Part shown: piece by piece, positions 8,211-15,838 of the stretch
Numbering within the stretch: position 1 is the first letter of the stretch
Layout: each line of letters starts with the position of its first letter
DNA from: Chryseobacterium populi
GTDB taxonomy: Bacteria; Bacteroidota; Bacteroidia; Flavobacteriales; Weeksellaceae
Assembly: GCF_000282115.1 (NCBI RefSeq)
Contig: NZ_AKJY01000106.1
Coordinates: 1-62,423 of the forward strand
DNA: 62,423 nucleotides
Reading direction: 5' to 3'
The notes under the pieces: generated by a model
Database searches by the model: none
Seen by the model: only the letters and a program-made list of their open reading frames with translations
Told to the model about the DNA's origin: nothing
Program-made: the position numbers and the translations under genes

Positions 8211-8795
8211 TTATATTGTTAAGTCGTTTTCCAGCTGTAATTCATATCCCTTTTTAAAGAATTCTATTATAAAAAGAATGATGACTCCTATTGTAAGATG
8301 AAGTAAAATAAACATAGGATCTATATTGTACACAGATTTATCCATAAAAAACAGAATAGTAGAATAGATAGGAATAAAAGCTATGTTGAATAAGGCAAAC
8401 TGTCTCAGATGTCGGATTACTTTAGTGTTAAAAAGGATTTCTGAGCTCATTCCTTTGAAAATCCTGAATAAATAAAAAGTAAATATGCTGTAAAATCCAA
8501 TGAAAAATATGATTGAGATAAAGGTGTAAAGAGTATAATCACCTTTGATCACAGCATCGGAAAGTGGCATGTTGAATTGGAAATTTAACGGATCAGAAGC
8601 TGTCTTATCAACTCCATTATTGAAATTTCCGGTTTTAAAAGTGTTTGAAAAATATTGTGTTTTCTGATAAAGATTATAATAAGCCACAATAAATCCAAAA
8701 ATTAAATAAACTAAATATAAGACCTGGATAACAGAACCAACCAATAACAATTTGTTTAAGATCGTTGATAAGGATTTTTCCCCAATTAATTTCAT
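8211..8795 (-). CDS. DUF2975 membrane protein
   Basis: A 194-residue membrane protein with four predicted transmembrane segments (around residues 15-38, 88-110, 130-150 and 160-180). The layout of a short N-terminus, a first helix, a soluble loop and three further helices matches DUF2975, a family of unknown function almost always followed by a small XRE regulator, as here. It is the first gene of a probable DUF2975-XRE-ankyrin operon. The start is ATG at 8795. Confidence 0.82.
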   Translation of the reverse strand: MKLIGEKSLSTILNKLLLVGSVIQVLYLVYLIFGFIVAYYNLYQKTQYFSNTFKTGNFNNGVDKTASDPLNFQFNMPLSDAVIKGDYTLYTFISIIFFIGFYSIFTFYLFRIFKGMSSEILFNTKVIRHLRQFALFNIAFIPIYSTILFFMDKSVYNIDPMFILLHLTIGVIILFIIEFFKKGYELQLENDLTI

Positions 8796-8992
8796 GTGAT
8801 GTTTTTTATTGTTGTAAATGTATAAAAATTTATCGTATTACAGTAAATTTTTATTGTTATTTTGAAATAATGACTCATGTAATGCTTTTTAATTGTTATG
8901 AAGATTGCATTTATAACAACATGAAAAACTTTTCATATGCCAACTTTTAATTGCTTTTGAATGAATATTTTTGTGAAGTAAACCATAAAATC

Positions 8993-10387
8993 ATGACAAA
9001 ATATATTGACTTTTTGAAAAAAGCATTCAGTGGTGAGGAGACTGATTTTACGAAAGTGAACATCAGAAGTGCTGTTCTTCTTTTGGCCATACCGATGATG
9101 CTTGAAATGGCCATGGAATCAGTTTTTGCCCTGGTAGATTTATATTTTGTAGGTCACCTTAAAGAAAGCGGATTTGCCATACAAACGGTAGGGCTCACGG
9201 AATCTGTGCTTTCCATTATGTATTCCATTGCGATAGGAATGAGTATGGCTGCAACAGCGATGGTAGCGAGAAGAATCGGTGAAAAAAATCCGGAGCAGGC
9301 TTCCAGGAGTGCAGCACAGGTTTTACTGGTGTCTTTTGCAGTTACTTTCCTGTTGAGCCTGCTGGGCATAATCTATGCTGAGGAAATTCTGATTCTGATG
9401 GGATCTAGGCCTGAAGCTACAGCCTATGGTAAAAATTTTACAAGGATTATGATGGCAAGCAGTGTTATTATTATGCTTTTGTTTTTGATTAACGGTATTT
9501 TCAGGGGAGCAGGAAATGCAGCCATTGCCATGAAGAGCCTTTGGATAGCCAATATTGCCAATATTATACTTTGTCCGGTTCTTATCAATGGTTTTGGGCC
9601 TGTTCCCGCGATGGGATTAACCGGAGCAGCTTTGGCTACTACAATCGGAAGAAGCATAGGGGTTGCCTATCAATTGTACCATCTTCTGATTGCCGATACC
9701 CAAATCAGGATCAAGCTCAATTATTTTAAACCTGATATTAAGCTGATAAAATCTGTGGTGAAAATTGCTACTCCCGGTATTTTTCAGTTTGTGATTGCTT
9801 CATGCAGCTGGATATTTCTTGCTCAATTGGTAGCGACAACAGGTGGTGAGAATGCTTCAGCAGGTTATCAGACTGCACTGCGTTTAATGATGTTTTTCAT
9901 GCTTCCCGCCTGGGGATTGAGCAATGCCGCTTCCACATTGGTTGGGCAGAATATGGGTGCTAATGAAATGCTCAGGGCTGAACAGTCTGTGATGAAAACG
10001 GTAAAGTATAATGTTATCTTTATGTTTGCCGTAAGCCTTATTTTCTTCTTTTTAGGAGATCTGCTGGTTGGTTTTTTTACACAGGACAATGAAATTAAAA
10101 ACTTTGCTAAAAATGCGCTTCATATTATGAGTGTAGGCTTTATATTTTACGGAATCGGAATGGTAATGATCAATGCATTCAACGGGGCGGGTGATACCTG
10201 GACACCAACCTGGATCAACTTTTTCGGTTTCTGGCTGTTCCAGATTCCACTGGCTTATTTTCTTTCAAAATACCTGGAAATGGGTCCGAAAGGAGTATTT
10301 ATCTCTATTCCTACCGCAGAAATACTGATCACTGTTTTTGCATTTATCTTTTTTAAGAGAGGAAAATGGAAGACCATTAAAGTTTAG
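8993..10387 (+). CDS. MATE-family efflux transporter
   Basis: A 464-residue multidrug and toxin extrusion transporter with about 12 transmembrane helices in two related halves. MATE features are seen at AIPMMLEMAMESVFALVDLY, VGLTESVLSIMYSIAIGMSM and, in the second half, GLSNAASTLVGQNMGA and NAFNGAGDTWTPTW. It exports cationic drugs or metabolites using a Na+ or H+ gradient; the substrate is not predictable. I chose the ATG at 8993 (MTKYIDFLKKAF); an in-frame TTG at 8951 would add 14 residues of no membrane or MATE character. It is divergent from the DUF2975 operon across about 200 bp. Confidence 0.93.
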   Translation: MTKYIDFLKKAFSGEETDFTKVNIRSAVLLLAIPMMLEMAMESVFALVDLYFVGHLKESGFAIQTVGLTESVLSIMYSIAIGMSMAATAMVARRIGEKNPEQASRSAAQVLLVSFAVTFLLSLLGIIYAEEILILMGSRPEATAYGKNFTRIMMASSVIIMLLFLINGIFRGAGNAAIAMKSLWIANIANIILCPVLINGFGPVPAMGLTGAALATTIGRSIGVAYQLYHLLIADTQIRIKLNYFKPDIKLIKSVVKIATPGIFQFVIASCSWIFLAQLVATTGGENASAGYQTALRLMMFFMLPAWGLSNAASTLVGQNMGANEMLRAEQSVMKTVKYNVIFMFAVSLIFFFLGDLLVGFFTQDNEIKNFAKNALHIMSVGFIFYGIGMVMINAFNGAGDTWTPTWINFFGFWLFQIPLAYFLSKYLEMGPKGVFISIPTAEILITVFAFIFFKRGKWKTIKV

Positions 10388-10470
10388 ATTTATAAAACTT
10401 TAACAGCCAAAATCTTGGATTTTTAGTGTCAATTTTTTAAATTCGTAAGAATCAACAAAATAATTAGTTT

Positions 10471-10587
10471 ATGGGAAAAGGAGACAAAAAATCAAGAAGA
10501 GGTAAAATTAATAACGGAAGCTATGGCAAAAGAAGGCCGAGAAAAGCTTCAAAATTAGTGGTAGCCTCAGAAAAGAAATCTAAGTAA
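10471..10587 (+). CDS. 30S ribosomal protein bTHX
   Basis: A 38-residue, strongly basic protein beginning MGKGDKKSRRGKINNGSYGK and continuing RRPRK. This is the signature of the small ribosomal protein THX, which sits in a cavity of the 30S head between 16S rRNA helices. It lies 83 bp after the MATE gene, on the same strand, and is followed by a hairpin. At 38 residues it is easily missed by gene finders. Confidence 0.9.
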   Translation: MGKGDKKSRRGKINNGSYGKRRPRKASKLVVASEKKSK

Positions 10588-10598
10588 TAACAAATAAA

Positions 10599-10630
10599 AA
10601 GACCGAAGAATGATCTCCGGCCTTTTTTAT
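10599..10630. terminator. Terminator between convergent genes, better on the minus strand
   Basis: Stem 10599-10608 with 10615-10624 and a 6-base loop. As minus-strand RNA all ten pairs form (two as G-U). As plus-strand RNA two become A-C mismatches, although six T follow. It serves the DUF937 gene and may also stop the bTHX transcript. Confidence 0.7.
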
Positions 10631-10642
10631 ATACAAATTAAA

Positions 10643-11296
10643 TTATTTTCCGCCTAAAATATTCCCGAGAATATTTCCCAGTCCGCCGCCACCTTGCTGC
10701 TGTTGTCCGCCGCCAAGTACGCTTCCAAGGATATCATTAAGAGGGTTTCCGGAAGACTGAGACTGCCCACCACCCAATACACTTCCTAAAATATCATTTA
10801 AAGGACTGGATTGCTGAGCCTGGGCCTGGTTGGATGCATTTCCGAGAATTCCGCCCAATAAATCTCCTAAACCGCCCGCTCCAACATTGTTTTGTTGTTT
10901 TTCCTTGCCAATATATCCCATAATAACCGGTGCCAACATAGCCAATATAGGTCCGATTTTGTCAATCGAGATTCCTGTGTTCTGAGAAAGCTGGTTCTCT
11001 ACCGCTTGTTTTTCACCACCAAAAATATGACTAAGAATTGAACCGCCCTCTGCCTGTCTTGCTTCCAGTTGAGATGAGTCATCCAGGATACTTCCATCGT
11101 GATCTTTATCTAAAGCATTATTCAGGGCTTCAGCTTCATTGCTGTCCTGGGATTTTTTTCTCAGATACGAAATAATTAACGGTGCAGCAACAGCCAATAA
11201 GGCAATGATCTGGTTTCTGCTGATTCCGAATTTGTTTTCAGCCTGATCAGCAACCTGATTGCTGGTGTTCCCTGTAAGTAGGTCGATTAAACTCAT
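10643..11296 (-). CDS. DUF937 family protein
   Basis: A 217-residue protein with the DUF937 pattern: an N-terminal helical segment (LLTGNTSNQVADQAENKFGI), a hydrophobic IIALLAVAAPLIISYL motif near residue 35, then a second copy (KIGPILAMLAPVIMGYIGK near 115). The C-terminal third is Gly/Gln-rich with repeated NDILGSVLGGG units (three variants, the last GNILGNILGGK). The function is unknown; the Gly-rich tail resembles self-associating surface or storage proteins, but nothing more can be said. It has its own -7 box and a terminator and looks monocistronic. Confidence 0.82.
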   Translation of the reverse strand: MSLIDLLTGNTSNQVADQAENKFGISRNQIIALLAVAAPLIISYLRKKSQDSNEAEALNNALDKDHDGSILDDSSQLEARQAEGGSILSHIFGGEKQAVENQLSQNTGISIDKIGPILAMLAPVIMGYIGKEKQQNNVGAGGLGDLLGGILGNASNQAQAQQSSPLNDILGSVLGGGQSQSSGNPLNDILGSVLGGGQQQQGGGGLGNILGNILGGK

Positions 11297-11326
11297 AGTT
11301 TGTGTTTATTTAATTGTTAAGTAAAC

Positions 11327-11334
11327 CAAAGTTA
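11327..11334 (-). promoter_or_regulatory. -7 box TAACTTTG of the DUF937 gene
   Basis: Exact TAnnTTTG on the minus strand, 30 bases before the ATG at 11296. Confidence 0.45.
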
Positions 11335-11417
11335 TCAAAAAATATTCCCCAATAACTTTTTTTATCTAAAATTACTGTTAAAGTTTTTGATTTTCTATAA
11401 GTGGTTGATTTTTAGGT

Positions 11418-11927
11418 CTAATTTTTTAGAATAGGAACATTGGAACAAGCCTCTCCGAACATGAGTGACTTTACAATCGGTTTCAGCTGCTCTACAAGTT
11501 CGATATATGCATTTTCCGGGATTTCTTTATCTGAACAGCCTTTTACCAGAACCCTTTTTCCCCGCATTTCTTCGAAATCATAAGTCTGAATGGCATTATG
11601 CATTAAGATCACTTCCAGATCTTCCCGGCTTCCAAAAACTATTTTTTTTGCAGCATCCGTAAGTTTAGCGGTTAATACAAAATAAGCCCAAAGCGGAACA
11701 ATGGCATCCGCCGAATTGTAAATATAAATATAAGCATCCTGATACTCCTCCGTATTAATTGCCGCTACTTTTTCACGGAAATCTTTTTCTTTCAAAATCA
11801 TTTCCTGAAAAAGAAAATCTTTAAGGTCAATTCCCTTTCTTACTCCTTTTGGAAGAAGCTGGGCAAGATCAAAATTGACTAATCCGCTTTCAGCGATTTT
11901 ATTTCGGATTTCAAATTCTTCTGACAT
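11418..11927 (-). CDS. DUF2480 family protein
   Basis: A 169-residue cytoplasmic protein matching the Bacteroidota-specific family DUF2480: an N-terminal helix (FEIRNKIAESGLVNFDLAQL), then LKDFLFQEMILKEKDFR and the central strand DAYIYIYNSADAIVPLWAYF, with the C-terminal SLMFGEACSNVPI. The conserved FGEACSNVPI end suggests a functional cysteine; the function is unknown. It is divergent from lpxB with only 79 bp between the ATGs, so the promoters overlap. Confidence 0.85.
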   Translation of the reverse strand: MSEEFEIRNKIAESGLVNFDLAQLLPKGVRKGIDLKDFLFQEMILKEKDFREKVAAINTEEYQDAYIYIYNSADAIVPLWAYFVLTAKLTDAAKKIVFGSREDLEVILMHNAIQTYDFEEMRGKRVLVKGCSDKEIPENAYIELVEQLKPIVKSLMFGEACSNVPILKN

Positions 11928-11937
11928 TTTTTATCAT

Positions 11938-11945
11938 TATCTTTG
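11938..11945 (+). promoter_or_regulatory. -7 box TATCTTTG of lpxB
   Basis: TAnnTTTG in the short divergent gap, 61 bases before the lpxB ATG. It lies beyond the in-frame TTG-less region and supports the ATG start at 12007. Confidence 0.45.
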
Positions 11946-12006
11946 AACAAATTTACAAATTAAGATTCAACAAAGCCTTAATTTGTTCTCTATCCTTATC
12001 ATAGAA

Positions 12007-13110
12007 ATGAAGTATTATATTATTGCCGGAGAAGCATCAGGAGATTTACACGGAAGCAATCTGATGAAAGCTTTAAAAAAGAAAGATCCCAACGCAGAAT
12101 TCAGATTTTGGGGTGGTGACCTGATGAAAGAACAAGGGGGTACACTGGTGAAACATTACCGTGACCTGGCTTTCATGGGGTTTCTTGAAGTGGCGATGAA
12201 CCTGAGAACCATCCTGAATAATATAAAGTTCTGTAAAGAGGATATTAAAAATCATCAGCCTGATATCCTGATCCTTGTCGATTATCCCGGTTTTAATCTA
12301 AGGATTGCAAAATTTGCAAAAGAACTGGGAATTAAGGTCGTGTACTATATTTCTCCGCAGCTTTGGGCATGGAAAGAAGGAAGAGTGGAGGTCATCAAAA
12401 AGTATGTGGACGAAATGATGGTTATTCTTCCGTTTGAAGAAGATTTCTACAAAAAGCATGGTGTTCATTCCCATTTTGTGGGACATCCTTTACTGGACGC
12501 TATTTCAAGCCTGAAAGAAATAAACATTGAAGATTTTAAAAAAGAACACGGTTTAAATGAAAAAGAAATCATCGCTCTTTTGCCGGGATCAAGAAAACAG
12601 GAGGTAGAAAAAATGCTTGAAATTATGCTTTCGATAAGGTCTTATTTTAAAGATTATCAGTTTGTTATTGCCGGTGCGCCGAGTCTTTCAAAAGAATTTT
12701 ATCAGAAATATGTGGATGATAATGTTCATTTTGTTTCCAATAAAACGTATGATCTGCTGAGGTGCTCAAAAGCAGCTTTAGTCACGTCCGGAACGGCTAC
12801 TCTGGAAACTGCTTTACTGAATGTTCCCGAGGTTGTATGCTACCGGGGAAGTAAGATTTCCTATGCGATTGCTAAAAGACTGATAAAAAATATCAATTAT
12901 ATTTCTCTTGTTAATCTGATTATGGATAGGGAAGTGGTAAAAGAACTGATTCAAAATGATTTGAATACTAAGAATCTGGTGAAAGAATTTACCCTGATTT
13001 TAGAGGGAGAAAAAAGACAAAAAGTTCTTAAAGATTACGAGCTTTTAAGACAAAAACTCGGTGGAAAAGGAGCAAGTGATAATGCTGCTGAAGTTATTTT
13101 AAAAGTTTAA
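12007..13110 (+). CDS. lpxB: Lipid-A-disaccharide synthase
   Basis: A 367-residue GT19 glycosyltransferase that joins UDP-2,3-diacylglucosamine and lipid X to form the lipid A disaccharide at the inner membrane. The family signature GEASGDLHGSNLMKAL is at the N-terminus, with VDYPGFNLRIAKFAK, YYISPQLWAWKEGR, the acceptor/donor region LLPGSRKQEVEKML, and VTSGTATLETALLNVPEVV. I chose ATG 12007 (MKYYIIAGE); a TTG at 11983 would add eight residues before the Rossmann strand. The gene stands alone here, followed by comEC after 136 bp. Confidence 0.96.
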   Translation: MKYYIIAGEASGDLHGSNLMKALKKKDPNAEFRFWGGDLMKEQGGTLVKHYRDLAFMGFLEVAMNLRTILNNIKFCKEDIKNHQPDILILVDYPGFNLRIAKFAKELGIKVVYYISPQLWAWKEGRVEVIKKYVDEMMVILPFEEDFYKKHGVHSHFVGHPLLDAISSLKEINIEDFKKEHGLNEKEIIALLPGSRKQEVEKMLEIMLSIRSYFKDYQFVIAGAPSLSKEFYQKYVDDNVHFVSNKTYDLLRCSKAALVTSGTATLETALLNVPEVVCYRGSKISYAIAKRLIKNINYISLVNLIMDREVVKELIQNDLNTKNLVKEFTLILEGEKRQKVLKDYELLRQKLGGKGASDNAAEVILKV

Positions 13111-13246
13111 TGTAAATTCAATTTTTATAGTATAAAATCAGGCTCTCTGTTAATTATTCTCAAGAGTAAAAAATCTTTATTCCAGCCAATTTAATGCTAC
13201 CTGCTTGCCAAACATTTTATTATTTTAAAAAACTAAATAATGAGGT

Positions 13247-15016
13247 TTGAGCAGACAACCGCTTCTTATTCTTGTAATATGTTTTATTCTTGGAATTTTC
13301 TTCCAGGATCAGTTCAGTCTGAATGATAGTTCGATATATGCTATCATCGGTTGCTGTTTACTTATTTTGATTTTAAATTTTTTCCAATCTTATTTTTTAC
13401 ATCGGCTGAGACCTGTTTGTTCGGGTTTGTTGTTTTTCGGGTTGGGTATTATTCTTCATTTTTTTAATTCTTTTTCTAATGAGAATTTTCCTGCTTCATC
13501 CAAAGAAACAATTCTTTTTAAGATTTCCAGGAAATTAAATTCCAATGAGAAGAATAAAAAATATGAGATTGTTTTTCAGGTCGGGAAAGAAAATAGCAAT
13601 GCAATTTTATATATTCCGGTAAAACATAAAGAGCTGGATTTTAATCATTATTATAAAACCCTGGCTTATATAACCCTGCCAAAATCTCCGCAGCATGATT
13701 TTCAGTTTGATTATGCAGGGTATTTGAAAAGAAAAAATATTCATTATCAATGTTATGCAAATGATAGCGTTTTTTCTGCTGTAAGGAATGATTTAAGTTT
13801 AAATGAAAAGATTTTGCAGAAAAGACTGGACGTTTTGCAAAGTATTGATAGGGCTGAAATGTCTGTACAAACCAAAGAATTCTTAAAGGGAATCATTCTG
13901 GCGGACAGAACGGAGACTGATGCTCAAACGGTAAAGGACTTTAATGTATCGGGACTGGTGCATTTTCTGGCTATTTCAGGAACCCATATTGTTGTCATCT
14001 TTGGATTGTTTTATTTTTTACTGACGCGTTTTCTTCCTTTACGCTACAGAAAATATGCAATTATTTCAAGTCTTGGTTTCATATGGCTGTTTGCCATATT
14101 TATCGGGTTTGGAAACTCTGTTTTACGGTCGTGTATTATGCTGACCGTGTATTTTATATATGTATTGCTTCAGAGGAAACCGGATGTACTGCATTCACTT
14201 GCACTGTCAGGGTTTATTATTTTGATTTTTGATACACAGCAGGTTTTTGAGGTAGGCTTTCAGCTAAGTTTTGTTGCTGTTTTAGGAATCTTCTGGCTCA
14301 ATCAGCCTATTTTGAGATATTTTCCGAAACAGGATCATTATTTAAAGAAACTGATCTTTAATACCGCATCCATTTCCGTTTCAGCACAATTGGCAACATT
14401 ACCGCTGGTGCTGTACTATTTTCACCAGTTTTCATTTGTTTCAATCATCGCTAATCTTGTAATTGTTCCTTTCTCAGAAATTATTATTGTGTTTTCATTT
14501 TTAATGACGGCTCTGATTGCTTTTGATCTTGATTTCCGTTTTTTAAGTATGATTTATGATTTTATTATCCGGATCTTACTGAAGTGCATCCATTGGTTTG
14601 CTGGTTTTGACAGGGTATTTTTTGAAAATATTGCAATGAATATGGTTGAAGTAGGCTGTTTGTTTGTGGTTCTGTATCTGTTAAGATTCGCAGTTTTAAA
14701 GTTCGATACTAAAAATTCTATAAGGTTAATATTAGGACTTCTTGTGTTTTCTATACTGCGGACCGGCTTTGATTTTATTGAAACCAGAGAAATGGAATTC
14801 CTGGTTCATAATTTTAATAGGCATAAGATATTTTCAGTGAAAAAAGGAGTTAATGCCTGCTTCTGGATTGAACATAGTTCGGATAAGGAGAAGATTATCA
14901 GGTATATTGTTAATCCGTATCACTCTTCAAGAAGATTGCACCACACAGAAATAAAAATTTTTCCGGCTTCTGCGCAGAAAGTTGTTTATAATGGTAAAAT
15001 TTACAATATAAAATAA
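13247..15016 (+). CDS. comEC: ComEC/Rec2-family DNA-uptake channel protein
   Basis: A 589-residue polytopic membrane protein. Visible are the N-terminal helices (PLLILVICFILGIFF), a soluble OB-like DUF4131 segment (about 100-200), and the Competence domain with GLVHFLAISGTHIVVIFGLF, the family hallmark, followed by about eight helices. The C-terminal soluble part is short (about 80 residues) and shows no complete metallo-beta-lactamase domain, as in many Bacteroidota ComEC. It would carry single-stranded DNA across the inner membrane. The start is uncertain: the frame opens only after a stop at 13241, leaving TTG 13247, while an ATG at 13240 is in another frame (see finding). Confidence 0.88.
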   Translation: MSRQPLLILVICFILGIFFQDQFSLNDSSIYAIIGCCLLILILNFFQSYFLHRLRPVCSGLLFFGLGIILHFFNSFSNENFPASSKETILFKISRKLNSNEKNKKYEIVFQVGKENSNAILYIPVKHKELDFNHYYKTLAYITLPKSPQHDFQFDYAGYLKRKNIHYQCYANDSVFSAVRNDLSLNEKILQKRLDVLQSIDRAEMSVQTKEFLKGIILADRTETDAQTVKDFNVSGLVHFLAISGTHIVVIFGLFYFLLTRFLPLRYRKYAIISSLGFIWLFAIFIGFGNSVLRSCIMLTVYFIYVLLQRKPDVLHSLALSGFIILIFDTQQVFEVGFQLSFVAVLGIFWLNQPILRYFPKQDHYLKKLIFNTASISVSAQLATLPLVLYYFHQFSFVSIIANLVIVPFSEIIIVFSFLMTALIAFDLDFRFLSMIYDFIIRILLKCIHWFAGFDRVFFENIAMNMVEVGCLFVVLYLLRFAVLKFDTKNSIRLILGLLVFSILRTGFDFIETREMEFLVHNFNRHKIFSVKKGVNACFWIEHSSDKEKIIRYIVNPYHSSRRLHHTEIKIFPASAQKVVYNGKIYNIK

Positions 15017-15091
15017 TTGTTAATTTTTTTGTTTTTCCTTTAATTATACCGCTTTATAAGCTTATTTAGAAAGGTTACAAACTATCTAATT

Positions 15092-15110
15092 GTGAGATTT
15101 CTCACTTTTT
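15092..15110 (+). terminator. Possible weak terminator after comEC
   Basis: A 5-bp stem GTGAG/CTCAC with a 4-base loop and five T. It is short, and it sits 75 bp after the comEC stop and before the sdh promoter box. Confidence 0.4.
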
Positions 15111-15128
15111 AATATTGTTAACATTTCT

Positions 15129-15136
15129 TAATTTTG
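15129..15136 (+). promoter_or_regulatory. -7 box TAATTTTG of the sdh operon
   Basis: Exact TAnnTTTG, 24 bases before the sdhC ATG. No well-spaced -33 TTG was found. Confidence 0.5.
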
Positions 15137-15160
15137 TAGAAATTCAAATTTAAACTTAAT

Positions 15161-15823
15161 ATGGCAGGTTTAACAAGTTCTACGATAGGTAGAAAATATG
15201 CTATGGCACTTTCGGCGATGTTTTTGCTGAGTTTCTTGGTGATCCATGTGTCGTCCAACATGACCTCGGTTTTTAGTGAAGACGTTTACAATGTGGTCGC
15301 TCATTTTATGGGATATAATCCATTAGTGCAGTATGTTCTGCAACCTGTTCTCGCAATAGGTGTTGTTTTCCATTTTGTAATGGGCTTTATTCTTGAAATT
15401 AAGAATAACAAAGCACGTCCTGTAAAGTATGCCAGCAATAACGGTGCTGCAAATTCTTCTTGGGTATCAAGAAATATGATTATTTCCGGGGCTGTGATTC
15501 TTGCATTTTTTGCACTTCACTTTTATGATTTCTGGTTCCCTGAATTGGACTATAAATTTATAGCGCATAATCCTATAGATGAAACAAGATACTGGGGAGA
15601 ACTTCACCATAAATTTCATGATATCTGGAGAGTGGTACTTTATGTAATCGCATTCGTACTTTTAGGTTTGCATTTAGCTCACGGATTTCAGTCTTCGTTC
15701 CAGTCAATCGGGGCAAGGCATCCAAAATATACTCCTGTAATCAAAGCGTTGGGAACCTGGTTTTCTATTCTTGTTCCGCTTGGATTTATCATTATCGCAA
15801 TTTTTCACTTTGTAACTCAATAA
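15161..15823 (+). CDS. sdhC: Succinate dehydrogenase cytochrome b subunit
   Basis: A 220-residue membrane anchor of a type B succinate:quinone oxidoreductase, with five predicted helices and conserved histidines (VIHVSSN, FHFVMGF, ALHFYDFWF, HHKFHDIW, HLAHGFQS) that fit binding of two b hemes. It passes electrons between the iron-sulfur subunit and menaquinone. It is the first gene of sdhCAB, 15 bp before sdhA, and it starts at the ATG below a -7 box. A single large anchor rather than separate C and D subunits is usual in Bacteroidota. Confidence 0.95.
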   Translation: MAGLTSSTIGRKYAMALSAMFLLSFLVIHVSSNMTSVFSEDVYNVVAHFMGYNPLVQYVLQPVLAIGVVFHFVMGFILEIKNNKARPVKYASNNGAANSSWVSRNMIISGAVILAFFALHFYDFWFPELDYKFIAHNPIDETRYWGELHHKFHDIWRVVLYVIAFVLLGLHLAHGFQSSFQSIGARHPKYTPVIKALGTWFSILVPLGFIIIAIFHFVTQ

Positions 15824-15838
15824 TATCAATATACTAAT

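Noticed and set aside
8951..8992. TTG start extending the MATE protein by 14 residues
   Set aside because: The added residues lack family character and ATG 8993 follows closely; ATG is preferred.
13120..13240. A possible small RNA in the gap before comEC
   Set aside because: No strong hairpin with T-run, no promoter box and no conserved motif was seen.
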